Below are positions 25,082 through 33,917 of a stretch of 64,000 bases of DNA, in pieces; positions within the stretch are counted from its first letter, which is position 1, and each line of letters starts with the position of its first letter. The stretch comes from Clostridia bacterium. Its GTDB lineage: Bacteria > Bacillota > Clostridia > Monoglobales > Monoglobaceae. The notes beneath the pieces are model-generated. The model ran no database searches. It worked only from the letters and a program-made list of their open reading frames with translations, and was not told the origin of the DNA. The position numbers were made by a program, and so were the translations under genes. The stretch lies in contig JAFYXJ010000005.1 of assembly GCA_017546205.1 (NCBI GenBank), positions 1 through 64,000 on the forward strand, read 5' to 3'.

Positions 25082-26785
25082 ATGCTTCGTTATGAAAAGA
25101 ATGCCGAACAATATAAACAATTATCCAATATAGATTTGGCGGAGGTTTTTCTTCGCAGATATGAACCGGAACAGGTAATCGGGGAGGTTTTCCGCTATTT
25201 TTCCATTGATTGTCTGGAGCGGTGCAAACTGGATCCGGCACGGCTGGATGCGTTGACCGAGAAATTTTTTTCCAATGAGGATGCAGTTGCAGCAAAGGCA
25301 CTGGGAGAAATGATAGGAATGTTCCGGGCATTGGGAGAAAGCGAGCAAACCGAGGGGCAGCAATTGGTTGAAAAAATCACTGCCTATGTGGAAAGTCACT
25401 TATGTGAGAATATCCGGCTGGAACAGATTGCAAAAGCGTTGTCTATCAGCTATTTTTATATGTGTCATCTTTTCAAACTGTACACCGGCACAACCCTGAC
25501 TCATTACAGAAACAAAAAACGAGTGCTTCTTTCCCAGAAAATGTTGATTGAAACCGACAAAAAGGTGGCAGATATCGCTGTGGAATGCGGATTTGAGTCG
25601 GTTAGTTATTTTAGTGAGACATTCAAGAAATACGCGGGAGTAACACCGTTAAAATTTCGGGAAGAGCAGAAAGACACGATGTATTTTCCGTGGTATTATG
25701 AAAACGATATCGGCCTTGCCAATATGCTCCCATCCTTGCGTCTTTTGAATCAGGTGAAAGAAGTTCCGGCAGAAACCTGTGCGGAAACCTACGCTGTGCA
25801 TATACCGGAAGATGCATATCAGTTCCTTCACGAAACAGCGATTATTGAATATCACGGAACCTTATTTGCGTCCTGGTATAATTGTCCGGAAACGGAACTG
25901 CACGGCAGAACACCCATCCGTGGCAGACGGTCCAAGGATGGCGGAAAAACATGGGACGATGTGGAAATTGTTGCAGACTGTGCTGATGGGGGGATTCTGT
26001 ATTGTCCTCCGGTTTATGGTGTATGCAATGACAAACTGTATCTGTTTTTGAATGAGATGGTTGGTCCTGATTTGATTCATGCGTTGGATCTGTTTGTGTT
26101 TGATGAGGAAAAAGATGTTTTTGTGAAACTTTGGTCACGGCCTATTCCGTTTAAACTGAACACCAATGTGGTAACCTTGCCCAACGGCAAATTTATGCTC
26201 CCCGGCAGAATCGGAGAGATAGACCGGTTCCCCAACACGCCGGCAGTTTTGATTTGTGACAGCAAAAATATGGAAGAGGAGTGGCGGTTGGTTAAGATTG
26301 CACCGGACGGCAATCTGCCTGACGGCAGTTTCCTGATTCATCCGGAAATCAGTGCCATGATTGCCGATGATACCATATATATGCTGTGCAGAAACGATAT
26401 CCGGATGGTTCCGATTTTGTATTGTTCCAAGGATAACGGAGAGACATGGAGCACCCCGTATGCATATGACATTCCCATGGTCAATTCTAAAATCTATTGC
26501 GGAGACCTGAAAGACGGCAGACACTATCTCGTGGCAAATATTGAGAAAAAGCATCGTGAAAAGTTGGCGCTTTACCTGACCGAGGATGAAAAACCGGTGT
26601 TCACCAAATGTATTATTTTGCAGGATGAAGGAAGCAAGGAATTTCCTGATGCCGGAGCATGGCATTATCCGGTAGCCTGTGAGAGTGACGGGAAACTGTA
26701 TATTATCTACACAGCGCACCTGACCAAAAGTTGGATGAACCCCCGAGGCGCCGTTGTTTCGGTGATTGACTTAAGTAAAATATAA
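25082..26785 (+). CDS. AraC-type regulator fused to a sialidase-like (BNR) domain
   Basis: A 567-residue fusion. Residues 1-95 are helical. About 97-200 is an AraC/XylS DNA-binding domain with two helix-turn-helices (IRLEQIAKALSISYFYMCHLFK and KVADIAVECGFESVSYFSETFKKYAGVTPLKFR). From about 235 to the end is a beta-propeller-like domain with two Asp boxes, SKDGGKTW (about 284) and SKDNGETW (about 449), the hallmark of sialidase/BNR repeats. No signal peptide is present, so the whole protein is cytoplasmic. The propeller may sense a glycan or be a relic glycosidase; the arginine triad of true sialidases cannot be assigned by eye. Usual AraC regulators carry a cupin-like sensor instead. GGAGGTGG precedes the ATG. 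Confidence 0.8.
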   Translation: MLRYEKNAEQYKQLSNIDLAEVFLRRYEPEQVIGEVFRYFSIDCLERCKLDPARLDALTEKFFSNEDAVAAKALGEMIGMFRALGESEQTEGQQLVEKITAYVESHLCENIRLEQIAKALSISYFYMCHLFKLYTGTTLTHYRNKKRVLLSQKMLIETDKKVADIAVECGFESVSYFSETFKKYAGVTPLKFREEQKDTMYFPWYYENDIGLANMLPSLRLLNQVKEVPAETCAETYAVHIPEDAYQFLHETAIIEYHGTLFASWYNCPETELHGRTPIRGRRSKDGGKTWDDVEIVADCADGGILYCPPVYGVCNDKLYLFLNEMVGPDLIHALDLFVFDEEKDVFVKLWSRPIPFKLNTNVVTLPNGKFMLPGRIGEIDRFPNTPAVLICDSKNMEEEWRLVKIAPDGNLPDGSFLIHPEISAMIADDTIYMLCRNDIRMVPILYCSKDNGETWSTPYAYDIPMVNSKIYCGDLKDGRHYLVANIEKKHREKLALYLTEDEKPVFTKCIILQDEGSKEFPDAGAWHYPVACESDGKLYIIYTAHLTKSWMNPRGAVVSVIDLSKI

Positions 26786-26790
26786 AAGAA

Positions 26791-26822
26791 AATGGTGACT
26801 TCATACGAAGTCACCATTTTTA
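26791..26822. terminator. Bidirectional terminator
   Basis: AATGGTGACTTC and GAAGTCACCATT flank ATAC, with A- and T-runs on both sides. It serves the AraC-sialidase gene and the convergent deaminase gene. Confidence 0.85.
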
Positions 26823-27308
26823 ATAACCAAGTGTTCCGTCTAAGGAATCATCATTCTCAATCCAGTCATTGACATTGTATATGGTATAATCGGTAGGGGT
26901 ATTGCGGACAATCACCCGTTCAATCCCTGCATTGATAACCATTCGTTTGCACATGGCACAGCAACAGGCGTTGTTGACCAGTTCTCCGGTTTTGGCATCC
27001 TTTCCTACCAGATACAAATCTCCGCCCAGCATATCTTTACGGGAAGCGGAAATAATGGCATTTGCCTCAGCGTGGACGCTCCGACAGAGTTCATAGCGTT
27101 CCCCTCTGGGAATCTGCAGTTTTTCTCTGGTGCAGTAACCCAAATCCGAACAGTTTTTTCTTCCCCGGGGCGCACCTACATATCCGGTGGATACGATTTC
27201 ATCGTTCTTTACAATGATGGCGCCAAAGTTCCGGCGCAGGCAGGTTCCCCGCTCGATGACAGTCTCTGCAATGTCAAGATAATAGTTGGTTTTATCGACT
27301 CTTTCCAT
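26820..27308 (-). CDS. dCMP/cytidine deaminase family protein (ComEB-like)
   Basis: Zinc-dependent deaminase, probably converting dCMP to dUMP for thymidylate synthesis. The 162-residue product has the zinc motif HAEANAI (about residue 78, His ligand and catalytic Glu) and the second zinc half, with a cysteine pair in ACCCAMCKRMVINAG (about 116-130). The N-terminal CLRRNFGAIIVKNDEIVSTGY is typical of dCMP deaminases. The family's usual PCxxC reads CCAMC here, with Cys where Pro is common. It is a stand-alone gene, divergent from tsaE. Confidence 0.88.
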   Translation of the reverse strand: MERVDKTNYYLDIAETVIERGTCLRRNFGAIIVKNDEIVSTGYVGAPRGRKNCSDLGYCTREKLQIPRGERYELCRSVHAEANAIISASRKDMLGGDLYLVGKDAKTGELVNNACCCAMCKRMVINAGIERVIVRNTPTDYTIYNVNDWIENDDSLDGTLGY

Positions 27309-27342
27309 GGATTTTCAACCCTTTCTTGCAATTACTACCAGT

Positions 27343-27371
27343 ATCATACCAGAAAGAAAGAAATATTTCAA
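27343..27371 (-). promoter_or_regulatory. Promoter of the deaminase gene
   Basis: Minus-strand TTGAAA and TATGAT are 17 nt apart, back to back with the tsaE promoter. Confidence 0.6.
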
Positions 27372-27378
27372 TAGTTTA

Positions 27379-27407
27379 TTGACTTTAGGCGCCGGAATTT
27401 ATATAAT
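27379..27407 (+). promoter_or_regulatory. Promoter of tsaE-tsaB-dacF
   Basis: TTGACT and a perfect TATAAT are 17 nt apart. Transcription would start near 27414, which argues against the upstream ATG at 27417 as the tsaE start. Confidence 0.75.
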
Positions 27408-27437
27408 AGAGGGAGAATGAAAAAATGGAGAGATACC

Positions 27438-27857
27438 ATGAAACGGTTTGAAACATATAGTTCTGAAGAAACCAGAACATTAGGAAAAGACCTTGCCAAA
27501 ACCCTTTCCCCCGGTGCAATCCTTGCATTGGTGGGTGATTTGGGGTGCGGAAAAACTGCATTTGTCAAGGGTATCGTGGATGCGTTTGGCGATGGGGAGG
27601 AGGTTACCAGCCCCACCTTTACGCTGGTGAATGAATATGATGGGACAACCCCCATTTATCATTTTGATGTTTACCGACTGGAACATCCATCCGTTGAGGA
27701 ATGTGACTGGATGGACGATTACTTTTTTTCGGACGGCATCTGCCTGATTGAATGGGCGGATAATATTCGGGAGGTTTTGCCGGACAATACCTTGCGGATT
27801 ACATTTTCCAAAAACCCGGAAAAGGGTGAAGATTACAGGGAGATAACAGTATGCTGA
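27438..27857 (+). CDS. tsaE: tRNA threonylcarbamoyladenosine biosynthesis ATPase TsaE
   Basis: P-loop ATPase needed with TsaB, TsaC and TsaD to make t6A37 in ANN-reading tRNAs. The 139-residue product has Walker A GDLGCGKTAF (about 35) and the following SPTFTLVNEYDG, LYHFD-like YHFDVYRLE and LIEWADN typical of the family. The ATG at 27438 is preferred because GGAGAG is 5 nt upstream and the promoter places the transcript start at the alternative ATG 27417. It overlaps tsaB by 7 nt. Confidence 0.95.
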   Translation: MKRFETYSSEETRTLGKDLAKTLSPGAILALVGDLGCGKTAFVKGIVDAFGDGEEVTSPTFTLVNEYDGTTPIYHFDVYRLEHPSVEECDWMDDYFFSDGICLIEWADNIREVLPDNTLRITFSKNPEKGEDYREITVC

Positions 27858-28543
27858 TTTTTGGAATTGATACATGTTGCATGGCGGCAACTGCCGCTTT
27901 GATGGATGAACATAAACTGGTTGCCCAGACGGTGGTTAACCATAACCGCACCCATTCTCAAAAAATGATGCCTCAGATTGAAACCATGTTTCAGCAGGCG
28001 GAAAAAGAGGTGGATGAGGTGGATTTGTTTGCGGCGGCGGTAGGACCCGGGTCTTTTACCGGCGTCCGTATCGGTGTGGCGACCGTGAAAGCCCTTGCCC
28101 AGGCGGTAGGAAAACCTTGCGTGGCAGTTTCTACACTGGAAGCGTTGGCATTTAACAGCACCGTGTTTGACGGGGTGATTTGTCCCATTCTGGATGCCAG
28201 ACGAAATCAGGTGTACAATGGGTTGTTCCAAGGAGGACGGGAGTTGGTCCGTCTTTGCGAGGACAGGGCACTTGGCATTGACCAATTGTTGGAAGAATTG
28301 AAACATACCGAAGAAAAAATTCTTTTTTGCGGAGACGGTGTTCCGGCATTTCGTGATGTGATAGAGGAAACGCTGGGCGACCAATGTGTGTTTGCAAGCC
28401 GGATGCAAAATCTGAATCTGGCAGGGGCGGTGGCAGAACTTGCCTTGCTTGGACATGGTGAGCAGGTATCCTGTGGGGAACTGGTGCCTCAGTATGTTCG
28501 CTTATCGCAAGCGGAAAGAGAACGGATGGAGGGGAAATTTTGA
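27851..28543 (+). CDS. tsaB: tRNA threonylcarbamoyladenosine biosynthesis protein TsaB
   Basis: Inactive ASKHA-fold partner of TsaD that scaffolds the t6A complex. The 230-residue product starts ILIFGIDTC-like (MLIFGIDTCCMAATAAL) and has NRTHSQKMMPQIE and the signature AVGPGSFTGVRIGVATVKALA. The gene overlaps tsaE and its stop overlaps the dacF start. The rimI and tsaD genes often found next are absent here; dacF takes their place. Confidence 0.94.
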   Translation: MLIFGIDTCCMAATAALMDEHKLVAQTVVNHNRTHSQKMMPQIETMFQQAEKEVDEVDLFAAAVGPGSFTGVRIGVATVKALAQAVGKPCVAVSTLEALAFNSTVFDGVICPILDARRNQVYNGLFQGGRELVRLCEDRALGIDQLLEELKHTEEKILFCGDGVPAFRDVIEETLGDQCVFASRMQNLNLAGAVAELALLGHGEQVSCGELVPQYVRLSQAERERMEGKF

Positions 28544-29901
28544 GACGAAGACTTGGATGGCTGTTAGTCATTTGCTATGTATTTGTCCTGTTGGTGCCGC
28601 AGATGGTGTTGGCAATGCCGGAAACCGCTGAAGAAATTGAGGCGGAGCCGGTTCCTATGACCGATGCACAGGGCAGACCGATTTTATTTGCCGGAGAGAC
28701 TGGTATTGTTATTGACCAGACAAGCGGGGCGGTTTTATATGAATGGGATTGCCAGAAGCGGATGTTTCCGGCGAGCTGTACCAAGGTCATGACCTGTCTT
28801 CTTGCGGTTGAGGCGGTGGAACGGGGAGAAATCTCCATGGAAGAGCCGGTTACCATTACGGCAGAGATGTTGGAAGGTCTGGACATTGACGGAAGCAACA
28901 TGGCGCTCAAAGAGGGAGAAGTTCTGGAGTTTCGGCATTTGCTGTGGGGCTTGATGGTTCCCTCCGGCAATGATGCTGCCATGGCGATTGCCTTTCGGCT
29001 GGCTGGCAGTCAGGAATTGTTTGCAGAACGGATGAACGCCCGTGCCCAGGAACTGGGATTGAAAGAGACTCATTTTGTCAATCCTCACGGACTTCATGAT
29101 GATAATCATTATACCACGGCGGCAGACATGGCAAAGATTGCTTATGTTGCCATGAAGAACGAGGATTTTCGCAACATTGTAGATATTGCCCATGTGAAAA
29201 TTCCGCCCACCAACATGACCGAGAAAGAGCGGTATTACCTGAACACCAACGGGCTGCTTTCGGGTATGCGGTACAGCTGGTATGTGTACAAAGGCGCAAC
29301 CGGAATCAAAACCGGACGAACCACCGAGGCAGGAAACTGTCTGGTATCCTCTGCTACCCGCGGTGGCATGAGTTTGATCGGGGTTTTGTTTGGCGGAGCC
29401 GATGTGGGGGCATCCCATGAAGAATCTGCGCGGATGCTGGATTACGGATTTGAGAATTTTCAGCCGGTGCGGGGCATTGCAAAAGGCGAACTTTTGGGAG
29501 AAAGCAAGGTCAAATACGCCAAACGGAAAGACACCGTGACTTTGGCGGCAGCAACGGATGTGATGGCGGTGGTGCCCAAGGGTGTTGCAAAGGACGCATT
29601 GGAAATCCGTCTGAATCTGCCGGAAAAAGTGTACGCGCCCATCAAAGAGGGGGCGGCGGTTGCTTCGGCGACGGTGTTGTATCAGGGTCAGGAATTGGGA
29701 GAAACCCCCTTGTTGGCATTGGTAGCAGTGAAGAGGAGTTTCTTCTGGCCGATTATGGCGTTGGGAGATTGGCTATGGGGATTTTTGCTAGTGAGAATTG
29801 TGGTATATCTTGTCCTTATTGCGTTGGTGATATTTTTGCTTTTGGTGCTGCGGACGGTCTGGCTGGAAATGCAAAGAATATACCGGAAAAAGAAATCATA
29901 A
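28540..29901 (+). CDS. dacF: D-alanyl-D-alanine carboxypeptidase (DacF-type, S11 family)
   Basis: Membrane-bound penicillin-binding protein that removes the terminal D-Ala of peptidoglycan stem peptides. The 453-residue product has an N-terminal signal (VICYVFVLLVPQMVLA), the catalytic SCTK (about 78, SxxK), SGN (about 143) and KTG (about 257), then the PBP5-like C-terminal beta domain. Unusually for S11 enzymes, the C-terminus is a hydrophobic segment (about 405-440) with a basic tail rather than an amphipathic helix. The start is TTG (TTGA overlap with tsaB), with GGAGGGG 5 nt upstream. Related genes act in the vegetative wall or in the spore cortex. Confidence 0.93.
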   Translation: MRRRLGWLLVICYVFVLLVPQMVLAMPETAEEIEAEPVPMTDAQGRPILFAGETGIVIDQTSGAVLYEWDCQKRMFPASCTKVMTCLLAVEAVERGEISMEEPVTITAEMLEGLDIDGSNMALKEGEVLEFRHLLWGLMVPSGNDAAMAIAFRLAGSQELFAERMNARAQELGLKETHFVNPHGLHDDNHYTTAADMAKIAYVAMKNEDFRNIVDIAHVKIPPTNMTEKERYYLNTNGLLSGMRYSWYVYKGATGIKTGRTTEAGNCLVSSATRGGMSLIGVLFGGADVGASHEESARMLDYGFENFQPVRGIAKGELLGESKVKYAKRKDTVTLAAATDVMAVVPKGVAKDALEIRLNLPEKVYAPIKEGAAVASATVLYQGQELGETPLLALVAVKRSFFWPIMALGDWLWGFLLVRIVVYLVLIALVIFLLLVLRTVWLEMQRIYRKKKS

Positions 29902-29917
29902 GTATGGCAAATTTCTC

Positions 29918-29946
29918 TTGAAATAAGGGAAAGTCTGTGCTATACT
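29918..29946 (+). promoter_or_regulatory. Promoter upstream of the COG2426-type gene
   Basis: TTGAAA and TATACT are 17 nt apart, about 55 nt upstream of the start at 30002. Confidence 0.6.
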
Positions 29947-30001
29947 GAAAGATAAGGATTTTATAGGATACTTACAACCGAAAAATTGAGAGGATAGAAA
30001 C

Positions 30002-30490
30002 ATGCTTGGTAAGATTGGATGGCTTTTTTTGTTGGCGATGCTTCCCGTTTCGGAGATTCGGGGATCTATGATTTATGCCTTTGCCGCTCTTGATGGGTGG
30101 CAACAATTGACGACTGCGTATTTTTTGTCGGTCGTTGCTAATTTCCTGCCGGTGCCTTTTGTGATTCTGTTATTCAGACCCATTGTGAAATGGCTGAAAA
30201 AGACTCGTTTGTTGGGTGGAATTGCCCATTGGATGGAAGAACGGGCAAACCGGAAGGCGGGAAATCTGAAAAAGGCAACCGCAGGTGCATTGATGGTTTT
30301 TGTGGCGATTCCCTTTCCCACTACCGGCGCATGGACAGGTGCGATGATTGCATCGCTTTTGGATATGAGGTTTAAGTATGCGTTGCCTGCAATTTTACTG
30401 GGTATTATGATTTCAGGAGGAATTATGGCATTGTTGCTGACCGGTGTGCTGAATCTGGGTGCATTGGGAGAGTGGCTGATTACCAACTGA
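30002..30490 (+). CDS. Small multidrug-export-like membrane protein (COG2426 family)
   Basis: Integral membrane protein of 162 residues with four to five membrane segments. The family pattern is visible: LLAMLPVSEIRGSMIYAFA at the start, FLPVPFVILLF, and the conserved FVAIPFPTTGAWTGAMIASLL (about 100-120). The family is named small multidrug export protein, but a transport substrate is not established. AGAGGATAGAAAC precedes the ATG, and the next gene follows within 35 nt. Confidence 0.85.
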   Translation: MLGKIGWLFLLAMLPVSEIRGSMIYAFAALDGWQQLTTAYFLSVVANFLPVPFVILLFRPIVKWLKKTRLLGGIAHWMEERANRKAGNLKKATAGALMVFVAIPFPTTGAWTGAMIASLLDMRFKYALPAILLGIMISGGIMALLLTGVLNLGALGEWLITN

Positions 30491-30524
30491 TTTGGGGAAA
30501 TCGCAGGAGAAAGGATGGACTGCC

Positions 30525-30959
30525 ATGAGAATAAAAAAACAAGGCCGGAAAAAATCGAGAGGCCGGGGCATTTTGATGACATTGGGGATTCTCTTTATTA
30601 TTGCAGGAGTATTTACCGCATCTTTTGCCACATCGTTTCAGGTTATGATTCAGGCGGCACAAAGCAAGCCGGATGAAGGTTCGCTGGAAAGCGAAAACCA
30701 GAAATTGAAAGAGGAAAACCAACTGTTGCAGGATAGAATTACCATTCTGGAGACAGAGATAAAGGCGGAAAAGCCTAAGGAACCGGAAACTACAGCAGCA
30801 CAGTCGGGAGAGGAACCGTCTGCTACCAAGAAGCCGACATCTACTTCGAAACCTTCGTCTACACAGAAACCAAAGGCAACCACAAAGCCTGTGGCAACAC
30901 AAAAACCAACAACGACGCAAAACACCGGGTCTGTGCCGGGAAATGCACTTGTAGAATAA
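30525..30959 (+). CDS. Single-pass membrane protein with coiled coil and Thr/Pro/Lys-rich tail
   Basis: Not recognised. A basic N-terminus (RIKKQGRKKSRG) is followed by a membrane segment (about 15-38), a coiled coil (about 50-82) and an outward tail of about 50 residues made almost only of T, S, K, P and A, with KP repeats. The tail looks like a wall-spanning linker without a domain at its end. Translation from ATG 30525 gives 144 residues, with AAAGG 10 nt upstream; a longer start at 30492 is possible. It lies between the small exporter and pyrH. Confidence 0.65.
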   Translation: MRIKKQGRKKSRGRGILMTLGILFIIAGVFTASFATSFQVMIQAAQSKPDEGSLESENQKLKEENQLLQDRITILETEIKAEKPKEPETTAAQSGEEPSATKKPTSTSKPSSTQKPKATTKPVATQKPTTTQNTGSVPGNALVE

Positions 30960-30988
30960 CAGATTGATAAAGAAAGGGAGAGACAAGT

Positions 30989-31699
30989 ATGAAAAAACCA
31001 AAGTACAAGAGAGTTATGCTGAAAGTCAGCGGAGAGGCACTTGCAGGAGAGAAAGGGTTTGGACTTGACCAGCCTACCATTAATGCCATTGCCGGTAAAA
31101 TCAAGGATTGCTACGACATGGGCGTGGAGGTTGCAGTGGTTGTTGGCGGCGGAAATTTCTGGCGCGGACGCACCGGCGAGGGTATGGATCGTTCCCGTGC
31201 TGACCACATGGGTATGTTGGCGACGGTTATCAACTCTCTGGCATTGTTGGATGCATTGGAGCAGTTGGAAGTTCCCGCGCGGGTGCAGACTGCGATTGAA
31301 ATGCGCCAGATTGCAGAACCCTACATTCGTTTAAAAGCGGCTCGGCATCTGGAAAAGGGACGGGTTGTTATCTTTGCCTGCGGTACAGGAAACCCCTTCT
31401 TCTCTACCGATACCACTGCGGCACTGCGTGCAGCGGAAATTGATGCAGAGGTGATATTGCTTGCCAAGAAAGTGGACGGCGTTTATGACAGCGATCCCAA
31501 CATCAATCCTGATGCAAAGAAATTTGATACACTCTCCTTTATTGATGTCCTGAACAAGGGATTGGGCGTTATGGATTCTACCGCAACCTCCCTTTGTATG
31601 GATAATAATATTCCCATTCTGGTCTTCGGTCTGGACGATCCGGAAAACATTACCCGTGCGGTGATGGGCGAAGAGATCGGAACGGTAGTAAGCAGATAA
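30989..31699 (+). CDS. pyrH: Uridylate kinase PyrH
   Basis: Hexameric bacterial UMP kinase (amino acid kinase fold) making UDP from UMP. The 236-residue product has KVSGEALAG at the N-terminus, [11 protein letters not shown] (about 50), [17 protein letters not shown] (about 70) and [15 protein letters not shown] (about 155). AAGGGAG precedes the ATG. It heads the conserved pyrH-frr-uppS-cdsA-dxr-rseP gene order. Confidence 0.97.
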   Translation: MKKPKYKRVMLKVSGEALAGEKGFGLDQPTINAIAGKIKDCYDMGVEVAVVVGGGNFWRGRTGEGMDRSRADHMGMLATVINSLALLDALEQLEVPARVQTAIEMRQIAEPYIRLKAARHLEKGRVVIFACGTGNPFFSTDTTAALRAAEIDAEVILLAKKVDGVYDSDPNINPDAKKFDTLSFIDVLNKGLGVMDSTATSLCMDNNIPILVFGLDDPENITRAVMGEEIGTVVSR

Positions 31700-31718
31700 A
31701 AAGAAAGGTGATGAAAGT

Positions 31719-32261
31719 ATGCAAAACGCAGAAAACAAAATGAACAAAGCCATTGCGTCCTTGGAGAATGATTTGGCGGCAATCCGTGCAGGTCGTGCCA
31801 ATCCGGCGGTTTTGGACAAAATTACAGTAGAATATTACGGAGCGCAAACTCCTCTTCAGCAGGTTGGTACCGTTTCGGTACCCGAGGCGCGGAGCATTGT
31901 GATTCAGCCTTGGGATATGACTGTACTGAAAGATATTGAACGGGCGATTTTGGCGTCCGATTTGGGGTTGACCCCCAATAATGACGGAAAGGTGATTCGC
32001 CTCAACTTTCCGCCTCTTACCGAGGAAAGAAGAAAAGAACTGAACAAAGGCGTTTCCAAGCGTGGCGAAGAGGCAAAAGTTGCCATCCGTAACATCCGCA
32101 GAGATGCCATTGAGGGATTCAAGAAGCAGAAAAAAGACGGTGAGATTACCGAGGATGACCTGAAAGGCTTGGAAGAGAAAATTCAGAAACTGACCGACAA
32201 GTTTGTCAAAGAAATTGACGGCATCATTGCTGCCAAAGAAAAAGAAATTTTAGAAGTATAG
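31719..32261 (+). CDS. frr: Ribosome recycling factor
   Basis: Splits post-termination ribosomes together with EF-G. The 180-residue product has the expected length and signatures: IRAGRANPAVLDKITVEYYG (about 22-42), SIVIQPWD, IRLNFPPLTEERRKEL and VAIRNIRRDA. It lies 19 nt after pyrH, with AAAGGTGA upstream of the ATG. Confidence 0.97.
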   Translation: MQNAENKMNKAIASLENDLAAIRAGRANPAVLDKITVEYYGAQTPLQQVGTVSVPEARSIVIQPWDMTVLKDIERAILASDLGLTPNNDGKVIRLNFPPLTEERRKELNKGVSKRGEEAKVAIRNIRRDAIEGFKKQKKDGEITEDDLKGLEEKIQKLTDKFVKEIDGIIAAKEKEILEV

Positions 32262-32275
32262 AGAACGGCGGCATG

Positions 32276-32302
32276 GGGAATAGAACAATTGGTTCTATTC
32301 CC
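32276..32302. other. Intercistronic hairpin between frr and uppS
   Basis: GGGAATAGAAC and GTTCTATTCCC form a perfect 11-bp stem with an AATTG loop, 14 nt after the frr stop. No T-run follows, so it is more likely an mRNA-stability or processing element than a terminator. Confidence 0.6.
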
Positions 32303-32332
32303 TGTGCTGTGTTAAGCCGAGGGGGAAACCGT

Positions 32333-33073
32333 ATGTTTTTTAAGAAAAAAGCGCAGACTATACAATTGGATATGGACCGGATTCCTCAGCATATTGGAGT
32401 CATCATGGACGGCAATGGTCGTTGGGCAAAACGGAGAGGGCTTCCCCGCAGTGCAGGGCACAAACGGGGCGCCGATATTCTGGAGGGTTTGTGTGATTAC
32501 TGCAACGGGCTGGGGGTCAAGGTGCTGACGGTGTATGCTTTTTCTACGGAGAACTGGGTCAGACCGCAAAAAGAAATTGATGCTTTGATGGATTTGCTGT
32601 ACGGGTACCTGCTTCAGGTAGAGGAAAAGTTTCGTGGCAGAGATATGAAACTGAAAATCAGCGGGGACATTTCTCCTCTCAGCGATAAAATCAAGGCGGC
32701 AATTGCCCATGCAGAAGAGGTGACGGCACCGGGAAAACGGATGATTCTTAATATTGCGCTGAACTACGGCGGCAGAGATGAGATTGTCCGTGCGGCAAGA
32801 AAACTTGCCAAGGACTGCAAAGAGGGGAAGGTCTCCCCTGATGCAGTTGACGAAGCGGTGTTTGCCTCTTACTTAGATACATACGGACTTCCCGAGGTGG
32901 ATTTGATTATTCGCCCCAGCGGAGAAAAACGGCTTTCCAACTTTATGCTCTGGCAAGCTGCCTATGCTGAATTCTGGTACAGCGATATTTGTTGGCCTGA
33001 TTTTAAGGATGCGGATATGGAACGTGCTATCTATGAATATCAGCAGAGAGACCGTCGGTTTGGAGGTGTCTGA
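32333..33073 (+). CDS. uppS: Undecaprenyl diphosphate synthase (isoprenyl transferase)
   Basis: cis-Prenyltransferase making the C55 lipid carrier for cell-wall synthesis. The 246-residue product has the active-site HIGVIMDGNGRWAKRRG (Asp at about 24), YAFSTENWVRP (about 72) and DLIIRPSGEKRLSNFMLWQ near the C-terminus. The ATG at 32333 is chosen because GAGGGGG lies 7 nt upstream. The alternative at 32273 would add about 20 residues encoded by the intercistronic hairpin. Confidence 0.96.
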   Translation: MFFKKKAQTIQLDMDRIPQHIGVIMDGNGRWAKRRGLPRSAGHKRGADILEGLCDYCNGLGVKVLTVYAFSTENWVRPQKEIDALMDLLYGYLLQVEEKFRGRDMKLKISGDISPLSDKIKAAIAHAEEVTAPGKRMILNIALNYGGRDEIVRAARKLAKDCKEGKVSPDAVDEAVFASYLDTYGLPEVDLIIRPSGEKRLSNFMLWQAAYAEFWYSDICWPDFKDADMERAIYEYQQRDRRFGGV

Positions 33074-33076
33074 TTC

Positions 33077-33886
33077 ATGAAACAGAGAATTTTAACCGCA
33101 ATGGTTGGACTTCCTTTGATTTTATTGGTTTTGTTTTCGCCCATTCCTGCTGTTGTTCTGGCGGTAATGGCCGCGTCCGCTATTGCTCTTTGTGAGTATA
33201 TGAAAGCGGTGGGCATCTGGGAAAACAAGTGGCTCCGTGGGATGGGAATTATGGCGGCGTTGCTGATTCCGTTGTGTTTTCGGATGCCGGTAGGCGTCAG
33301 CCAGACCGTTTTGTATTTATACGTTGCGGTATTGTTTGTACTGATGCTGATGGATCATAAACGAACCACATGGGTACAGATTTCCTGTCTTGCCATGGGG
33401 CTTGTGTATATTCCGTATTTTCTTTCCCATATTTTGTTTATCCGTGATATGGAATTTGGGAAATTCTATATCTGGCTGGTATTTATCGGGGCGTTTATCA
33501 CCGACAGTTGCGCATACTTTGTGGGATGTGGCATTGGCAAAACCAAACTTTGCCCCTCCATCAGTCCCAAAAAGACGGTGGAAGGTGCAATCGGCGGTAT
33601 CATCGGTTGCGGATTGGCGTTCTTGATCTTTGGTGTGATTGTCAATCTTGGATTTTCTGGGGTTACATTCAGCCTGTGGCGGTTGTTTGTTGCAGGTCTT
33701 ATCTGTGCCGTAATCTCCGAGATTGGGGATTTGGTGGCATCCATGCTGAAACGGCAGTTTGCCATCAAAGATTTCGGCACCATTCTGCCGGGACACGGTG
33801 GGATCCTGGATCGATGCGACAGCATCATTCTGGTTGCGCCGGTATTGTTTTTGCTTTTACAGCAAATGGGAGTTCTGGCGGCATAA
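33077..33886 (+). CDS. cdsA: Phosphatidate cytidylyltransferase CdsA
   Basis: Membrane enzyme that makes CDP-diacylglycerol from phosphatidate and CTP for phospholipid synthesis. The 269-residue product has about eight membrane segments. The C-terminal CDS signature is ISEIGDLVASMLKRQFAIKD followed by LPGHGGILDRCDSIILVAPV (about 235-255), with the metal-binding aspartates. It starts 3 nt after uppS, with GGAGGTG 8 nt upstream. Confidence 0.95.
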   Translation: MKQRILTAMVGLPLILLVLFSPIPAVVLAVMAASAIALCEYMKAVGIWENKWLRGMGIMAALLIPLCFRMPVGVSQTVLYLYVAVLFVLMLMDHKRTTWVQISCLAMGLVYIPYFLSHILFIRDMEFGKFYIWLVFIGAFITDSCAYFVGCGIGKTKLCPSISPKKTVEGAIGGIIGCGLAFLIFGVIVNLGFSGVTFSLWRLFVAGLICAVISEIGDLVASMLKRQFAIKDFGTILPGHGGILDRCDSIILVAPVLFLLLQQMGVLAA

Positions 33887-33917
33887 GACAGTACATACAG
33901 TATAAAGGAGAAACATC

